This document shows, in pieces, positions 1-4,756 of a stretch of 5,884 nucleotides of DNA. Numbering within the stretch: position 1 is the stretch's first letter; each line of letters opens with the position of its first letter. Source of the stretch: Lachnoclostridium sp. UBA933 (GTDB lineage: Bacteria > Bacillota > Clostridia > Lachnospirales > Lachnospiraceae). Location: NCBI GenBank assembly GCA_002293545.1, contig DBDL01000132.1, forward strand, positions 1 to 5,884, in the 5' to 3' direction. The translations under genes and the position numbers were made by a program. The notes under the pieces were generated by a model, which made no database searches, was not told the origin of the DNA, and saw only the letters and a list, made by a program, of their open reading frames with translations.

Positions 1-115
1 GTATTACGAAACAATAGAAGCGCCGGACAAAAAACTAATCTATTTTGAAAAGTCCGCACATTTCCCATTTTTGGAAGAAACAGAATATTTTTGCAAAGTG
101 ATAAATAGCATATGA
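1..115 (+). CDS. Alpha/beta hydrolase, C-terminal fragment (5' end outside window)
   Basis: Reading from base 2, an open frame of 37 codons ends at TGA 113-115 and gives a peptide starting YYETIEAPDKKLIYF. The stretch KLIYFEKSAHFPFLEE is the usual last strand and catalytic-histidine loop of alpha/beta hydrolases of the proline iminopeptidase/lipase type: a hydrophobic strand, then S-A-H-F-P with the histidine as third member of the Ser-Asp/Glu-His triad, then an acidic stretch and a final helix. The nucleophile and acid lie to the left of the window, so substrate and exact subfamily cannot be told. It is the only supported rightward gene and converges on the TfoX-domain gene. It is not a copy of the hydrolase at 4757-5665, whose histidine motif is SGHYIHL. 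Confidence 0.75.
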   Translation, partial: YYETIEAPDKKLIYFEKSAHFPFLEETEYFCKVINSI

Positions 116-145
116 GAGGAAATAACATTGACGGAGGGGTTAAAC

Positions 146-165
146 ATTTTGTTTACAAACAAAAT
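146..165. repeat. Perfect 9-bp AT-rich inverted repeat between convergent genes
   Basis: The arms ATTTTGTTT (146-154) and AAACAAAAT (157-165) are exact reverse complements separated by AC. The element lies in the spacer between the rightward hydrolase (ends 115) and the leftward TfoX gene (ends 199). It could be a weak bidirectional terminator or a palindromic operator for a dimeric repressor. It has almost no G+C and no adjoining T run on either strand, so a terminator role is not well supported. Function is unassigned. Confidence 0.5.
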
Positions 166-198
166 ATCTAAATAACGTACAGATATAAAAACACTATT

Positions 199-468
199 TT
201 ATAAGTTTTTGTAAAATCGCTTTAGTTCGTCTTTGATATTGTGGGGCAATAATTTGCCGGGCATACCGTCTATAGCCCCCTGTATGCCATACAGCATATG
301 CAGACAAGCACCGGGATCAACTCGCGCACGAATACGGATAAAGACCTCTTTTGCGCCAATATTCCGTAATTCTTCCGGCGTTTCAATACCTGCTTGTATT
401 AAATTACTCTCTAAAACCTTGCCTACGTTCGGCAAAGCGGCTAATGAAGACATCTGCTTTTTATCCAT
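199..468 (-). CDS. TfoX/Sxy C-terminal domain protein (stand-alone, 89 aa)
   Basis: The whole protein matches the TfoX C-terminal domain: a helix-hairpin-helix-like start with LPNVGKVLESNLIQAGI (residues 12-28), then TPEELRNIGAKEVFIRIRA (30-48), the typical DPGACLHMLYGIQGAIDG (51-68) and a short final helix to the C-terminus. In TfoX/Sxy proteins of gamma-proteobacteria a separate N-terminal domain precedes this one and the protein activates competence genes. Here that N-terminal domain is absent, as in many small Bacillota homologues of unknown role, so a competence function should not be assumed. The start is ATG 468-466, with AAGGAG (481-476) 7 nt upstream. That binding site lies inside the end of the upstream GNAT gene, whose stop is only 2 nt before this ATG, so the two are very likely co-transcribed and translationally coupled. 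Confidence 0.88.
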   Translation of the reverse strand: MDKKQMSSLAALPNVGKVLESNLIQAGIETPEELRNIGAKEVFIRIRARVDPGACLHMLYGIQGAIDGMPGKLLPHNIKDELKRFYKNL

Positions 469-470
469 GT

Positions 471-926
471 TTACTCTCCTTGCAAGTCTCGTTTCAGGTA
501 AACCATATCCACTAACTGAACGTCATTATCAAACATTGGGTGGTCGTAGTTGTCGGTAAAAAAGTTCTTGAGCCTGTGGGAAATACTAAAACCGTTTTTC
601 TGGTAAAACGATAATATCCACGGGCTGTCGCCTGTTCCCACAAGTATTTCCCGGTATTTGCCCCGGTAATACGAGAATATATAGTTTAATAATTTTGTTC
701 CATACCCATGACCATGCCATTTTTCATAAGCGGCTATGTTCTTTAGTTCACAGAGTTCATCACTTTCCCGGGTAACGACACAAACACTTTTTAAGCCGTT
801 GTCGTATAATGCGAACAGTTCACCGCGCTCTAAATAGCGGTCTATCATGGATTCTGATTCATCAGCCAACAAGAGCAAATCCAGAAAATCTTTTTTATTG
901 TTTTCGATAAGTTTGATTTCTATCAT
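471..926 (-). CDS. GNAT family N-acetyltransferase, YvbK-like
   Basis: A 151-residue protein with the GNAT fold. Residues 19-45 (LLADESESM... then [10 protein letters not shown]) and the closing [20 protein letters not shown] (122-141) resemble what I recall of Bacillus YvbK-type acetyltransferases. Motif A, the acetyl-CoA pyrophosphate loop, is HGHGYG at 71-76, with His where Gln/Arg is usual. [18 protein letters not shown] (96-113) supplies the strand and helix of motif B. It should transfer acetyl from acetyl-CoA to an amine; the substrate is unknown. The start ATG 926-924 fits the family, but no Shine-Dalgarno sequence precedes it. A strong promoter (934-963) sits so close that the mRNA is probably leaderless. 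Its stop is 2 nt from the TfoX-domain start. Confidence 0.9.
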   Translation of the reverse strand: MIEIKLIENNKKDFLDLLLLADESESMIDRYLERGELFALYDNGLKSVCVVTRESDELCELKNIAAYEKWHGHGYGTKLLNYIFSYYRGKYREILVGTGDSPWILSFYQKNGFSISHRLKNFFTDNYDHPMFDNDVQLVDMVYLKRDLQGE

Positions 927-933
927 AAAATTA

Positions 934-963
934 AGTTTACCAAGACAATATATATTCTGTCAA
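934..963 (-). promoter_or_regulatory. Sigma-A-type promoter for the YvbK-like GNAT; predicts a leaderless mRNA
   Basis: On the minus strand a perfect -35 TTGACA (963-958) is followed after 18 bp by TAAACT (939-934), preceded by an extended TG (TGGTAAACT). The A of the GNAT start codon is position 926, 8 nt past the last base of the -10, which is where transcription is expected to begin. The -35 begins 10 nt after the stop of the upstream GNAT gene. This looks like a genuine promoter giving the last two genes their own transcription. The start site is predicted from spacing only. Confidence 0.65.
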
Positions 964-973
964 TCTTTTCTGA

Positions 974-1384
974 TTATAAATCCATGTTTTTATGAAATAT
1001 TATTTCAAATGATTCTTGTAAATACTTGAAACCTCCAATTTCTGTGTATCCCATTTTCCTATAAAAATGCTGCGCTTCTTCGTCTGATTGTGTCGAGGTT
1101 AATACATTTCTATAGCCTTTTTCCCTCATATCATTTTCCCAATACTGCACCAACTCTGTTCCCATTCCATTGCGTCTGTATTTCTCCAGAAGAACCAGCA
1201 TACTCATAAATGGTATACTATCCCAAAACATATTATATCGAAGCCAGCCGATCAATTCATTTTCTTCCTGCACAACATATATTTCTTTTGCCGCTATTTT
1301 TGCTTTTAATATTTCATCTGAAATATGTTCATCATGTTTTTTCAGCCATACATAATCTGTGTTTTCCGCATACCGTATTATCAT
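974..1384 (-). CDS. GNAT family N-acetyltransferase (136 aa)
   Basis: A complete small GNAT enzyme. The first strand is MIIRYAENTDYVWLKKHD, EIYVVQEENELIGWLRY (34-50) gives strands 2-3, and FMSMLVLLEKYRRNGMGTEL (59-78) carries strand 4 and the acetyl-CoA loop R70-x-x-G73-x-G75. TSTQSDEEAQHFYRKMGY (96-113) is the usual motif B end. It should acetylate an amine on a small molecule or protein from acetyl-CoA; nothing indicates which. The ATG at 1384 is supported by the family N-terminus, yet the 9 nt between the preceding stop and the ATG are GCGCGCGGT with no Shine-Dalgarno sequence, so initiation probably depends on ribosomes arriving from the upstream small-protein gene. It is distinct in sequence from the GNAT at 471-926. 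Confidence 0.9.
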   Translation of the reverse strand: MIIRYAENTDYVWLKKHDEHISDEILKAKIAAKEIYVVQEENELIGWLRYNMFWDSIPFMSMLVLLEKYRRNGMGTELVQYWENDMREKGYRNVLTSTQSDEEAQHFYRKMGYTEIGGFKYLQESFEIIFHKNMDL

Positions 1385-1393
1385 ACCGCGCGC

Positions 1394-1693
1394 TTAGAAA
1401 CTTTTCTCAACAGAAAAGAAGTGAGTTTTACAGCTCATGAGGTTAATAAACGCGTAAAACTGTTCAGCAAATTCATTCGGGCCGCTTGCTTCCGCAAATT
1501 TTTTTGCATCTTCCATTGTTTCAAAGGTAGTAGAGTCCGCCCACGTTTCACCGTCAACAAGCAGGCTGAACGAAATATAACCCTTTTGTTTAGAAATATA
1601 ATTGTCATTTAGCTTTTCCACCGCAAGCAAAAAGTCAGGAACGGACACTCCCTTTTTCAGTTTATAGGTATTGAAAAAAACAACTCTGGACAT
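1394..1693 (-). CDS. Small protein of the dimeric alpha-beta barrel (ABM-like) type, function unknown
   Basis: A 99-residue protein beginning MSRVVFFNTYKLKKGVSVPD. The pattern fits one dimeric alpha-beta (ferredoxin-like) barrel module, as in antibiotic-biosynthesis-monooxygenase-type and stress-responsive barrel proteins: a strand VVFFNTYKLK, a helix VPDFLLAVEKLNDNYI (18-33), strands GYISFSLLVDGETWADSTTFET (38-59), a helix MEDAKKFAEASG (60-71), and a C-terminal helix and strand. No catalytic residues are evident, so enzyme activity is not claimed. The start chosen is ATG 1693-1691 because GGAAGGAG lies 8 nt upstream; an in-frame ATG 21 nt earlier (1714) has no binding site and would itself cover the Shine-Dalgarno sequence. 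It has its own promoter (1763-1792) and is followed 9 nt later by the GNAT gene, so the two form a likely transcription unit. Confidence 0.75.
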   Translation of the reverse strand: MSRVVFFNTYKLKKGVSVPDFLLAVEKLNDNYISKQKGYISFSLLVDGETWADSTTFETMEDAKKFAEASGPNEFAEQFYAFINLMSCKTHFFSVEKSF

Positions 1694-1728
1694 AAATAAA
1701 ACTCCTTCCTTCATATAAATAAATTGTT

Positions 1729-1775
1729 ACTTTCGTCCGGTACAACATGAGTATATATAATGATTCTAGCACCAT
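1729..1775 (-). repeat. Leader segment related to that at 2351-2394 (copy A)
   Basis: Starting at ATGGT just upstream of the -10 and ending in TTGTACCGGACGAAAGT (1745-1729), this minus-strand segment aligns with 2351-2394. The last 17 bases match at 14 positions, and the -10 element and its distance to this block (17 nt) are the same in both. Copy A has a 3-base insertion beside the -10. The block lies 35 nt upstream of the start codon here, so it is not simply a conserved ribosome binding site. Confidence 0.45.
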
Positions 1776-1792
1776 TATTACAACGCAGTCAA
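1763..1792 (-). promoter_or_regulatory. Promoter for the small barrel protein gene
   Basis: On the minus strand TTGACT (1792-1787) and TAGAAT (1768-1763) are separated by 18 bp, with an extended TG before the -10 (TGCTAGAAT). The -35 lies inside the last codons of the SAP-domain gene, which ends at 1778. Predicted start near 1756 gives a leader of about 60 nt to the ATG at 1693. A 6-bp inverted repeat (ATAATG 1757-1762 and CATTAT 1773-1778) brackets the -10; it is short and may be chance. Confidence 0.6.
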
Positions 1793-2347
1793 GTCAAATT
1801 TTTCATACCTGTTATGACCTTGAAGCCCTTTTTTATACTTCCAGCACTTGATAGCGTCGTCAAGGCTTTTACCGTCATTATGGGCAAAGAAATCGCGAAT
1901 ATAAGTGTTATACTCAAACTGCTTTCCTATTTCAGTTTTCTTGTTTTTCTTGTCAGCCAGTATCTGATGATACGCCGCTATAGCGTCCCTATAGGTTTTT
2001 CCTGCATTTGATTTCAGCCAATTTTGGAATAGCACATTGAACGAAAAGCCATTGCCTATTTTTTGCCTGAAAAAAGCGCGGTGCTTTTCAGAGCAAATAA
2101 AATCACGTTCTATTATAGTTTCTTCCGTTATGTTCCCTATATCGGTGGACACTTTTGATTTTGGTTTGTTCACCAGTTTTTCACCGGTGTTAAGATAATA
2201 CGCTATTCGCTGAGTCAAATCAGCCTTTCCACCGGTGGATTGTAAGCCTTCCTGTCTGCAAAACTGCACCAATTCTTCTTTGAGGTAATAGTAGCTTTGA
2301 AAGGCTGCTCCGTCTAAATTGTTTTTTAAGTCAGGTCTGTCAGACAT
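1778..2347 (-). CDS. SAP domain / DUF6434 domain protein
   Basis: A 189-residue protein with two parts. Residues about 18-55 form a SAP motif (YLKEELVQFCRQEGLQSTGG, then KADLTQRIAYYLNTG), a helix-extension-helix that usually binds DNA. After a polar linker (56-80), residues about 81-180 match the small domain known as DUF6434 (DFICSEKHRAFFRQKIG, FEYNTYIRDFF, DAIKCWKYKKGL). This domain contains two copies of an N-x-GK-x3-DAI motif, at 114-123 and 157-166. The family combination is familiar but has no established function; DNA binding is inferred from SAP only. The start is ATG 2347-2345, with GGGAG 8 nt upstream; a GTG six codons earlier (2365) would overlap the binding site and is rejected. 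A promoter overlaps the end of the MATE gene. Confidence 0.85.
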   Translation of the reverse strand: MSDRPDLKNNLDGAAFQSYYYLKEELVQFCRQEGLQSTGGKADLTQRIAYYLNTGEKLVNKPKSKVSTDIGNITEETIIERDFICSEKHRAFFRQKIGNGFSFNVLFQNWLKSNAGKTYRDAIAAYHQILADKKNKKTEIGKQFEYNTYIRDFFAHNDGKSLDDAIKCWKYKKGLQGHNRYEKFDLTAL

Positions 2348-2350
2348 AAA

Positions 2351-2394
2351 ACTTTCTCCCGGCACAATCTTGGTACATACAACAATTCTACCAT
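2351..2394 (-). repeat. Leader segment related to that at 1729-1775 (copy B)
   Basis: On the minus strand this runs from ATGGTAGAAT at the MATE stop codon to TTGTGCCGGGAGAAAGT (2367-2351). It aligns with copy A over its whole length with one 3-base gap. In this copy the final block contains GGGAG, which serves as ribosome binding site for the SAP gene. Confidence 0.45.
2385..2390 (-). promoter_or_regulatory. Extended -10 for the SAP/DUF6434 gene, overlapping the MATE stop
   Basis: TGGTAGAAT on the minus strand is an extended -10 (TG-n-TAGAAT) whose TAG is also the MATE stop codon (2390-2388). The hexamer 17 bp upstream is TACTCC (2413-2408), a poor -35, so the promoter would rely on the extended -10. 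Its similarity to the better promoter before the barrel protein gene supports it. The predicted leader is about 30 nt. Confidence 0.4.
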
Positions 2395-3737
2395 ACTTTT
2401 ACGCGGTGGAGTATCCCAATATTCAAGCTATCCCTTCGTATAAAAAGCAAGCTCAAAAATAATGTTAATCCTTCCGTGACAGGGGCGACCAGCCACACGC
2501 CCGTCATGCCGAGCAGCGGCGGTAATACACAAATGCAAGCCAACAGAATAACCAAGCCCCGCGCGGACGATATAACAGCCGACTCCACCGCCTTGCTTAT
2601 AGAGGTAAAGTAAAACGAGCTTATCACATTCACGCCAGACAAGAGGAAGGAGACGCCGAATAGAGCTATCCCCGAACGTACCAGCCCCTCAACTGCCTCG
2701 CTGTCCACAAAGAGGCCACCGTACCAGCGGCTGCCGATTAGTACAAGCACAAATACCACAGCCCCCGAAATCAGCACCATGCGATTGGTTATCCGGCGCA
2801 GACCGGCGGTTAACGAGTATTCTTTCGCGCCATAAGTGAAGCTGAACAGCGGAACCGAACCTTGCCCGAAGCCGATTACAATCATACTAAACACATAGGC
2901 GACATAGCCGACTATGGTAAACGCCGTCACTCCGTCAACGCCGATGTTTTTCAGGATAACATAGTTATAAGCAAAAATAGAGATACACAGCGACATTTCG
3001 CCGATAAACTCCGAGCCGCCATTGAGCAGCGTGTTTCGCAACACCTCTTTCGAGAATGCAAATCCACGGAGTTTGTACACGCTTGACTTCTTCGCAAAAA
3101 AATACAAAATACAGATAAGCGTGACCACAGCCGAGATCAGCGACGCAAGCGCAATACCTTTCACGCCCCAGCCAAGCCAGCGGACAAACAGGTAGTTGAG
3201 CAATATATTGAGCAGTACGTTAAGAATGTTGACCTTCATAAAATACTGCGGCTTTCCTTCGCCCCTGATAAACATACCGAAGGATGCGTTTATTACCATA
3301 ATCGGCAGTTCCAGCAGCATTATAACGTAATAGCCCGTGAAATACCCCGCCACCACCGCGTCGGTCCGTAAGAATCCGAGCATTGGGTCAAGACAAAACC
3401 ACATGATAATGCTGAGAAGTACGCTCGCGGCCACAACGGTAGTCATAGTCTGGTTGAACACATTGTTACATTTTTCCGTATCCCCGCCACCCAGCGCCAT
3501 TCCCGCGATAGCCACGCCGCCCACCGATACCATCAGGCCCACCGCCAAGTACAAATAGACAATCGGCAAACCCAGATTGACGGCGGCGATACCCTCCGCC
3601 CCCACAAAATTGCCGATGAAAAAGCCATCGGCCACCGTAATCAGCGAGGTGAGTATCATAGCGATAATAGACGGGATCGAAAATCTCAGTATCATCCCCG
3701 CTTTGTTGCTTCGTATGCTTTCCAAATTCATATTCAT
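2388..3737 (-). CDS. MATE family multidrug efflux transporter
   Basis: With the start used here it is 449 residues, the usual MATE size, with about 12 membrane segments in two related halves. The N-half begins LRFSIPSIIAMILTSLITVA (17-36) and continues DGFFIGNFVGAEGIAAVNLG (37-56), a pattern typical of the DinF/MepA-type branch; the C-half repeats it as NGGSEFIGEMSLCISIFAYN (239-258). FGMFIRGEGKPQYFMKVNIL (153-172) is another well-conserved stretch. Such pumps sit in the cytoplasmic membrane and export cationic or amphipathic compounds using a Na+ or H+ gradient; the substrate here is unknown. The start is uncertain. ATG 3737 gives the usual short pre-TM1 tail, while an in-frame GTG at 3788 overlaps the AraC stop by 4 nt (GTGA) and adds 17 residues. 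Neither has a clear Shine-Dalgarno sequence. It follows the AraC gene in what is very likely one operon, and is visibly richer in G+C than the small genes to its left. Confidence 0.95.
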   Translation of the reverse strand: MNMNLESIRSNKAGMILRFSIPSIIAMILTSLITVADGFFIGNFVGAEGIAAVNLGLPIVYLYLAVGLMVSVGGVAIAGMALGGGDTEKCNNVFNQTMTTVVAASVLLSIIMWFCLDPMLGFLRTDAVVAGYFTGYYVIMLLELPIMVINASFGMFIRGEGKPQYFMKVNILNVLLNILLNYLFVRWLGWGVKGIALASLISAVVTLICILYFFAKKSSVYKLRGFAFSKEVLRNTLLNGGSEFIGEMSLCISIFAYNYVILKNIGVDGVTAFTIVGYVAYVFSMIVIGFGQGSVPLFSFTYGAKEYSLTAGLRRITNRMVLISGAVVFVLVLIGSRWYGGLFVDSEAVEGLVRSGIALFGVSFLLSGVNVISSFYFTSISKAVESAVISSARGLVILLACICVLPPLLGMTGVWLVAPVTEGLTLFLSLLFIRRDSLNIGILHRVKVW

Positions 3738-3784
3738 TTCAACAAGATACAGGAAAGAAAAAATATAAACTTCTGATTTTGTGC

Positions 3785-4618
3785 TCACTTGACGGGGATA
3801 CAGATTTCTATTTCCATATTCATGGTGTCGCAGTCAATGAACCGGTAAATGTCAAAGCCGTAGCGGTCGTCAATGATATTGCCGCTCTGCGGAAACCAGA
3901 CATTGAACATATTCTGATAAGCGGCGTAAATCTGTTTTACCGGCCCCTTAAAATGATAGACCGCGTATTCACCGCCCTTGATTACAGTGGTATTTGAGAG
4001 ACCACAGTTTTCCGGGATAGTCATGTAGAGGTCGTATAGGCATTTGCCGGTATCGGTGATAGATGGATCGTCGTAGGTACGCTCCAGAAACAGCGTATCC
4101 TCTGTGATGTACTCGCCGTACTTTTGCTGAAACTCGTTCCAATGCTCTGCTAAATCCCCATAACTTCCCTTGTGGCGGTGATATACTACCTGATAATCCG
4201 GCAAGATTTCTATAGTAACCTTTTTATTGCACGATTCAAAATCCTCTAAGCTAACTGCGGCATCATTGAATAGAGGGTTTGCTAAAGATTTCTCCGCAAT
4301 GCTGCGGCGAAATTCAATCGGAGACTGGTCGTGGTGCTGCCTGAAAGCAGTACTGTAGTTCGATGAGCTGTATCCGTAATCGTAACCGATATCGGTGATA
4401 CTTCTTCCTCTTTCGACCTTCAGGCGGAAAGCGCTCTGTTCCATTTTGACACGCCTGATAAACTCCCCTATGCTTTCCCCTGTCTCTATTCTGAACATCC
4501 GCGAAAAGTAGTATTTTGAGAAATTACAATGGGCGGCAATCGCATCAACGGGCAAGTCCTCACCTATGTGAGCGAGGATGTAGTCTATGGCTTTATTAAC
4601 ATATTTGTTGACAATCAT
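3785..4618 (-). CDS. AraC family regulator with GyrI-like effector-binding domain
   Basis: A 277-residue regulator. Residues 1-108 are the AraC DNA-binding domain with two helix-turn-helix units: DLPVDAIAAHCNFSKYYFSR (21-40) and SITDIGYDYGYSSSNYSTAF (73-92), followed by QSPIEFRR. Residues about 132-277 form a GyrI-like (Rob/BmrR C-terminal type) domain, starting KVTIEILPDYQVVYHRHKGS (133-152), including AVYHFKGP (219-226), and ending MNMEIEICIPVK; an acidic residue in this last strand is important for cation recognition in relatives. Domain order (HTH first) is like Rob. The likely role is ligand-responsive activation of the adjoining MATE gene, and perhaps of itself. The start ATG 4618 has AAGGA (4632-4628) 9 nt upstream. 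The stop at 3785-3787 overlaps the possible GTG start of the MATE gene. Confidence 0.95.
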   Translation of the reverse strand: MIVNKYVNKAIDYILAHIGEDLPVDAIAAHCNFSKYYFSRMFRIETGESIGEFIRRVKMEQSAFRLKVERGRSITDIGYDYGYSSSNYSTAFRQHHDQSPIEFRRSIAEKSLANPLFNDAAVSLEDFESCNKKVTIEILPDYQVVYHRHKGSYGDLAEHWNEFQQKYGEYITEDTLFLERTYDDPSITDTGKCLYDLYMTIPENCGLSNTTVIKGGEYAVYHFKGPVKQIYAAYQNMFNVWFPQSGNIIDDRYGFDIYRFIDCDTMNMEIEICIPVK

Positions 4619-4653
4619 ACTATTGATTCCTTCATCTCAATGTACAAACGTGC

Positions 4654-4672
4654 CCATTATTCGCCATTATTC
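4654..4672. repeat. 9-bp direct repeat with 10-bp period upstream of the AraC gene
   Basis: CCATTATTC occurs at 4654-4662 and again at 4664-4672, separated by one G, so the two copies fall on the same face of the helix. The repeat begins 36 bp upstream of the AraC start codon and covers the stop of the small ORF. AraC-family proteins bind asymmetric sites through two helix-turn-helix units one helical turn apart, so this is a candidate autoregulatory site; that role is inferred. Confidence 0.45.
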
Positions 4673-4741
4673 ATCCAGCCAGCGGTATCTTTCCATTGCT
4701 TTCTCCGGCCACGGTGTCACGCTATTGAATATCTCCGCCAT
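4667..4741 (-). CDS. Possible 24-codon small ORF or gene remnant
   Basis: ATG 4741-4739 opens a 24-codon frame ending at TAA 4669-4667, beginning MAEIFNSVTPWPEKAMERY and ending RWLDE. AAAGGA (4755-4750) lies 8 nt upstream, a good ribosome binding site, and the hydrolase stop is only 15 nt before the ATG. It could be a translated leader peptide for the AraC-MATE genes, a small protein, or the start of a gene that has lost the rest. The amino-acid composition (W, P, charged residues) looks like ordinary coding sequence, but I do not recognise it. It is too short to be certain. Confidence 0.35.
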   Translation of the reverse strand: MAEIFNSVTPWPEKAMERYRWLDE

Positions 4742-4756
4742 CTTATATTTCCTTTA

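Noticed and set aside
128..175. TTG-initiated 15-codon frame (MTEGLNILFTNKISK) after the left hydrolase, with GAGAGGA upstream
   Set aside because: The binding site is plausible, but the frame is very short, uses a rare start and overlaps the palindrome. It may be the stub of a lost gene, but that cannot be supported from 15 codons.
187..217. AT-only hairpins past the TfoX-domain gene (AAAAAC/GTTTTT at 187-210 and ATTTTA/TAAAAT at 196-217) as a terminator
   Set aside because: Stems of 6 bp with almost no G+C and loops of 10-12 nt are too weak to call a terminator.
233..559. 108-codon rightward frame opposite the TfoX and GNAT genes
   Set aside because: It lies antisense to two well-supported genes, has no family likeness and no good start signal; it is a shadow frame.
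1694..1714. Upstream ATG (1714) extending the barrel protein by 7 residues
   Set aside because: It has no ribosome binding site and would translate through the strong GGAAGGAG that clearly serves ATG 1693.
1757..1778. 6-bp inverted repeat bracketing the -10 before the barrel-protein gene, as an operator
   Set aside because: Arms are short and AT-rich and do not extend beyond 6 bp; chance occurrence is likely.
2348..2365. GTG start extending the SAP protein by 6 residues
   Set aside because: It would place the GGGAG binding site inside the coding region; ATG 2347 has ideal spacing.
1694..2394. Integron-like cassette array with attC sites between the small genes
   Set aside because: The related spacers at 1729-1775 and 2351-2394 lack core-site pairs of the attC form and contain promoters instead, and no integrase is present.
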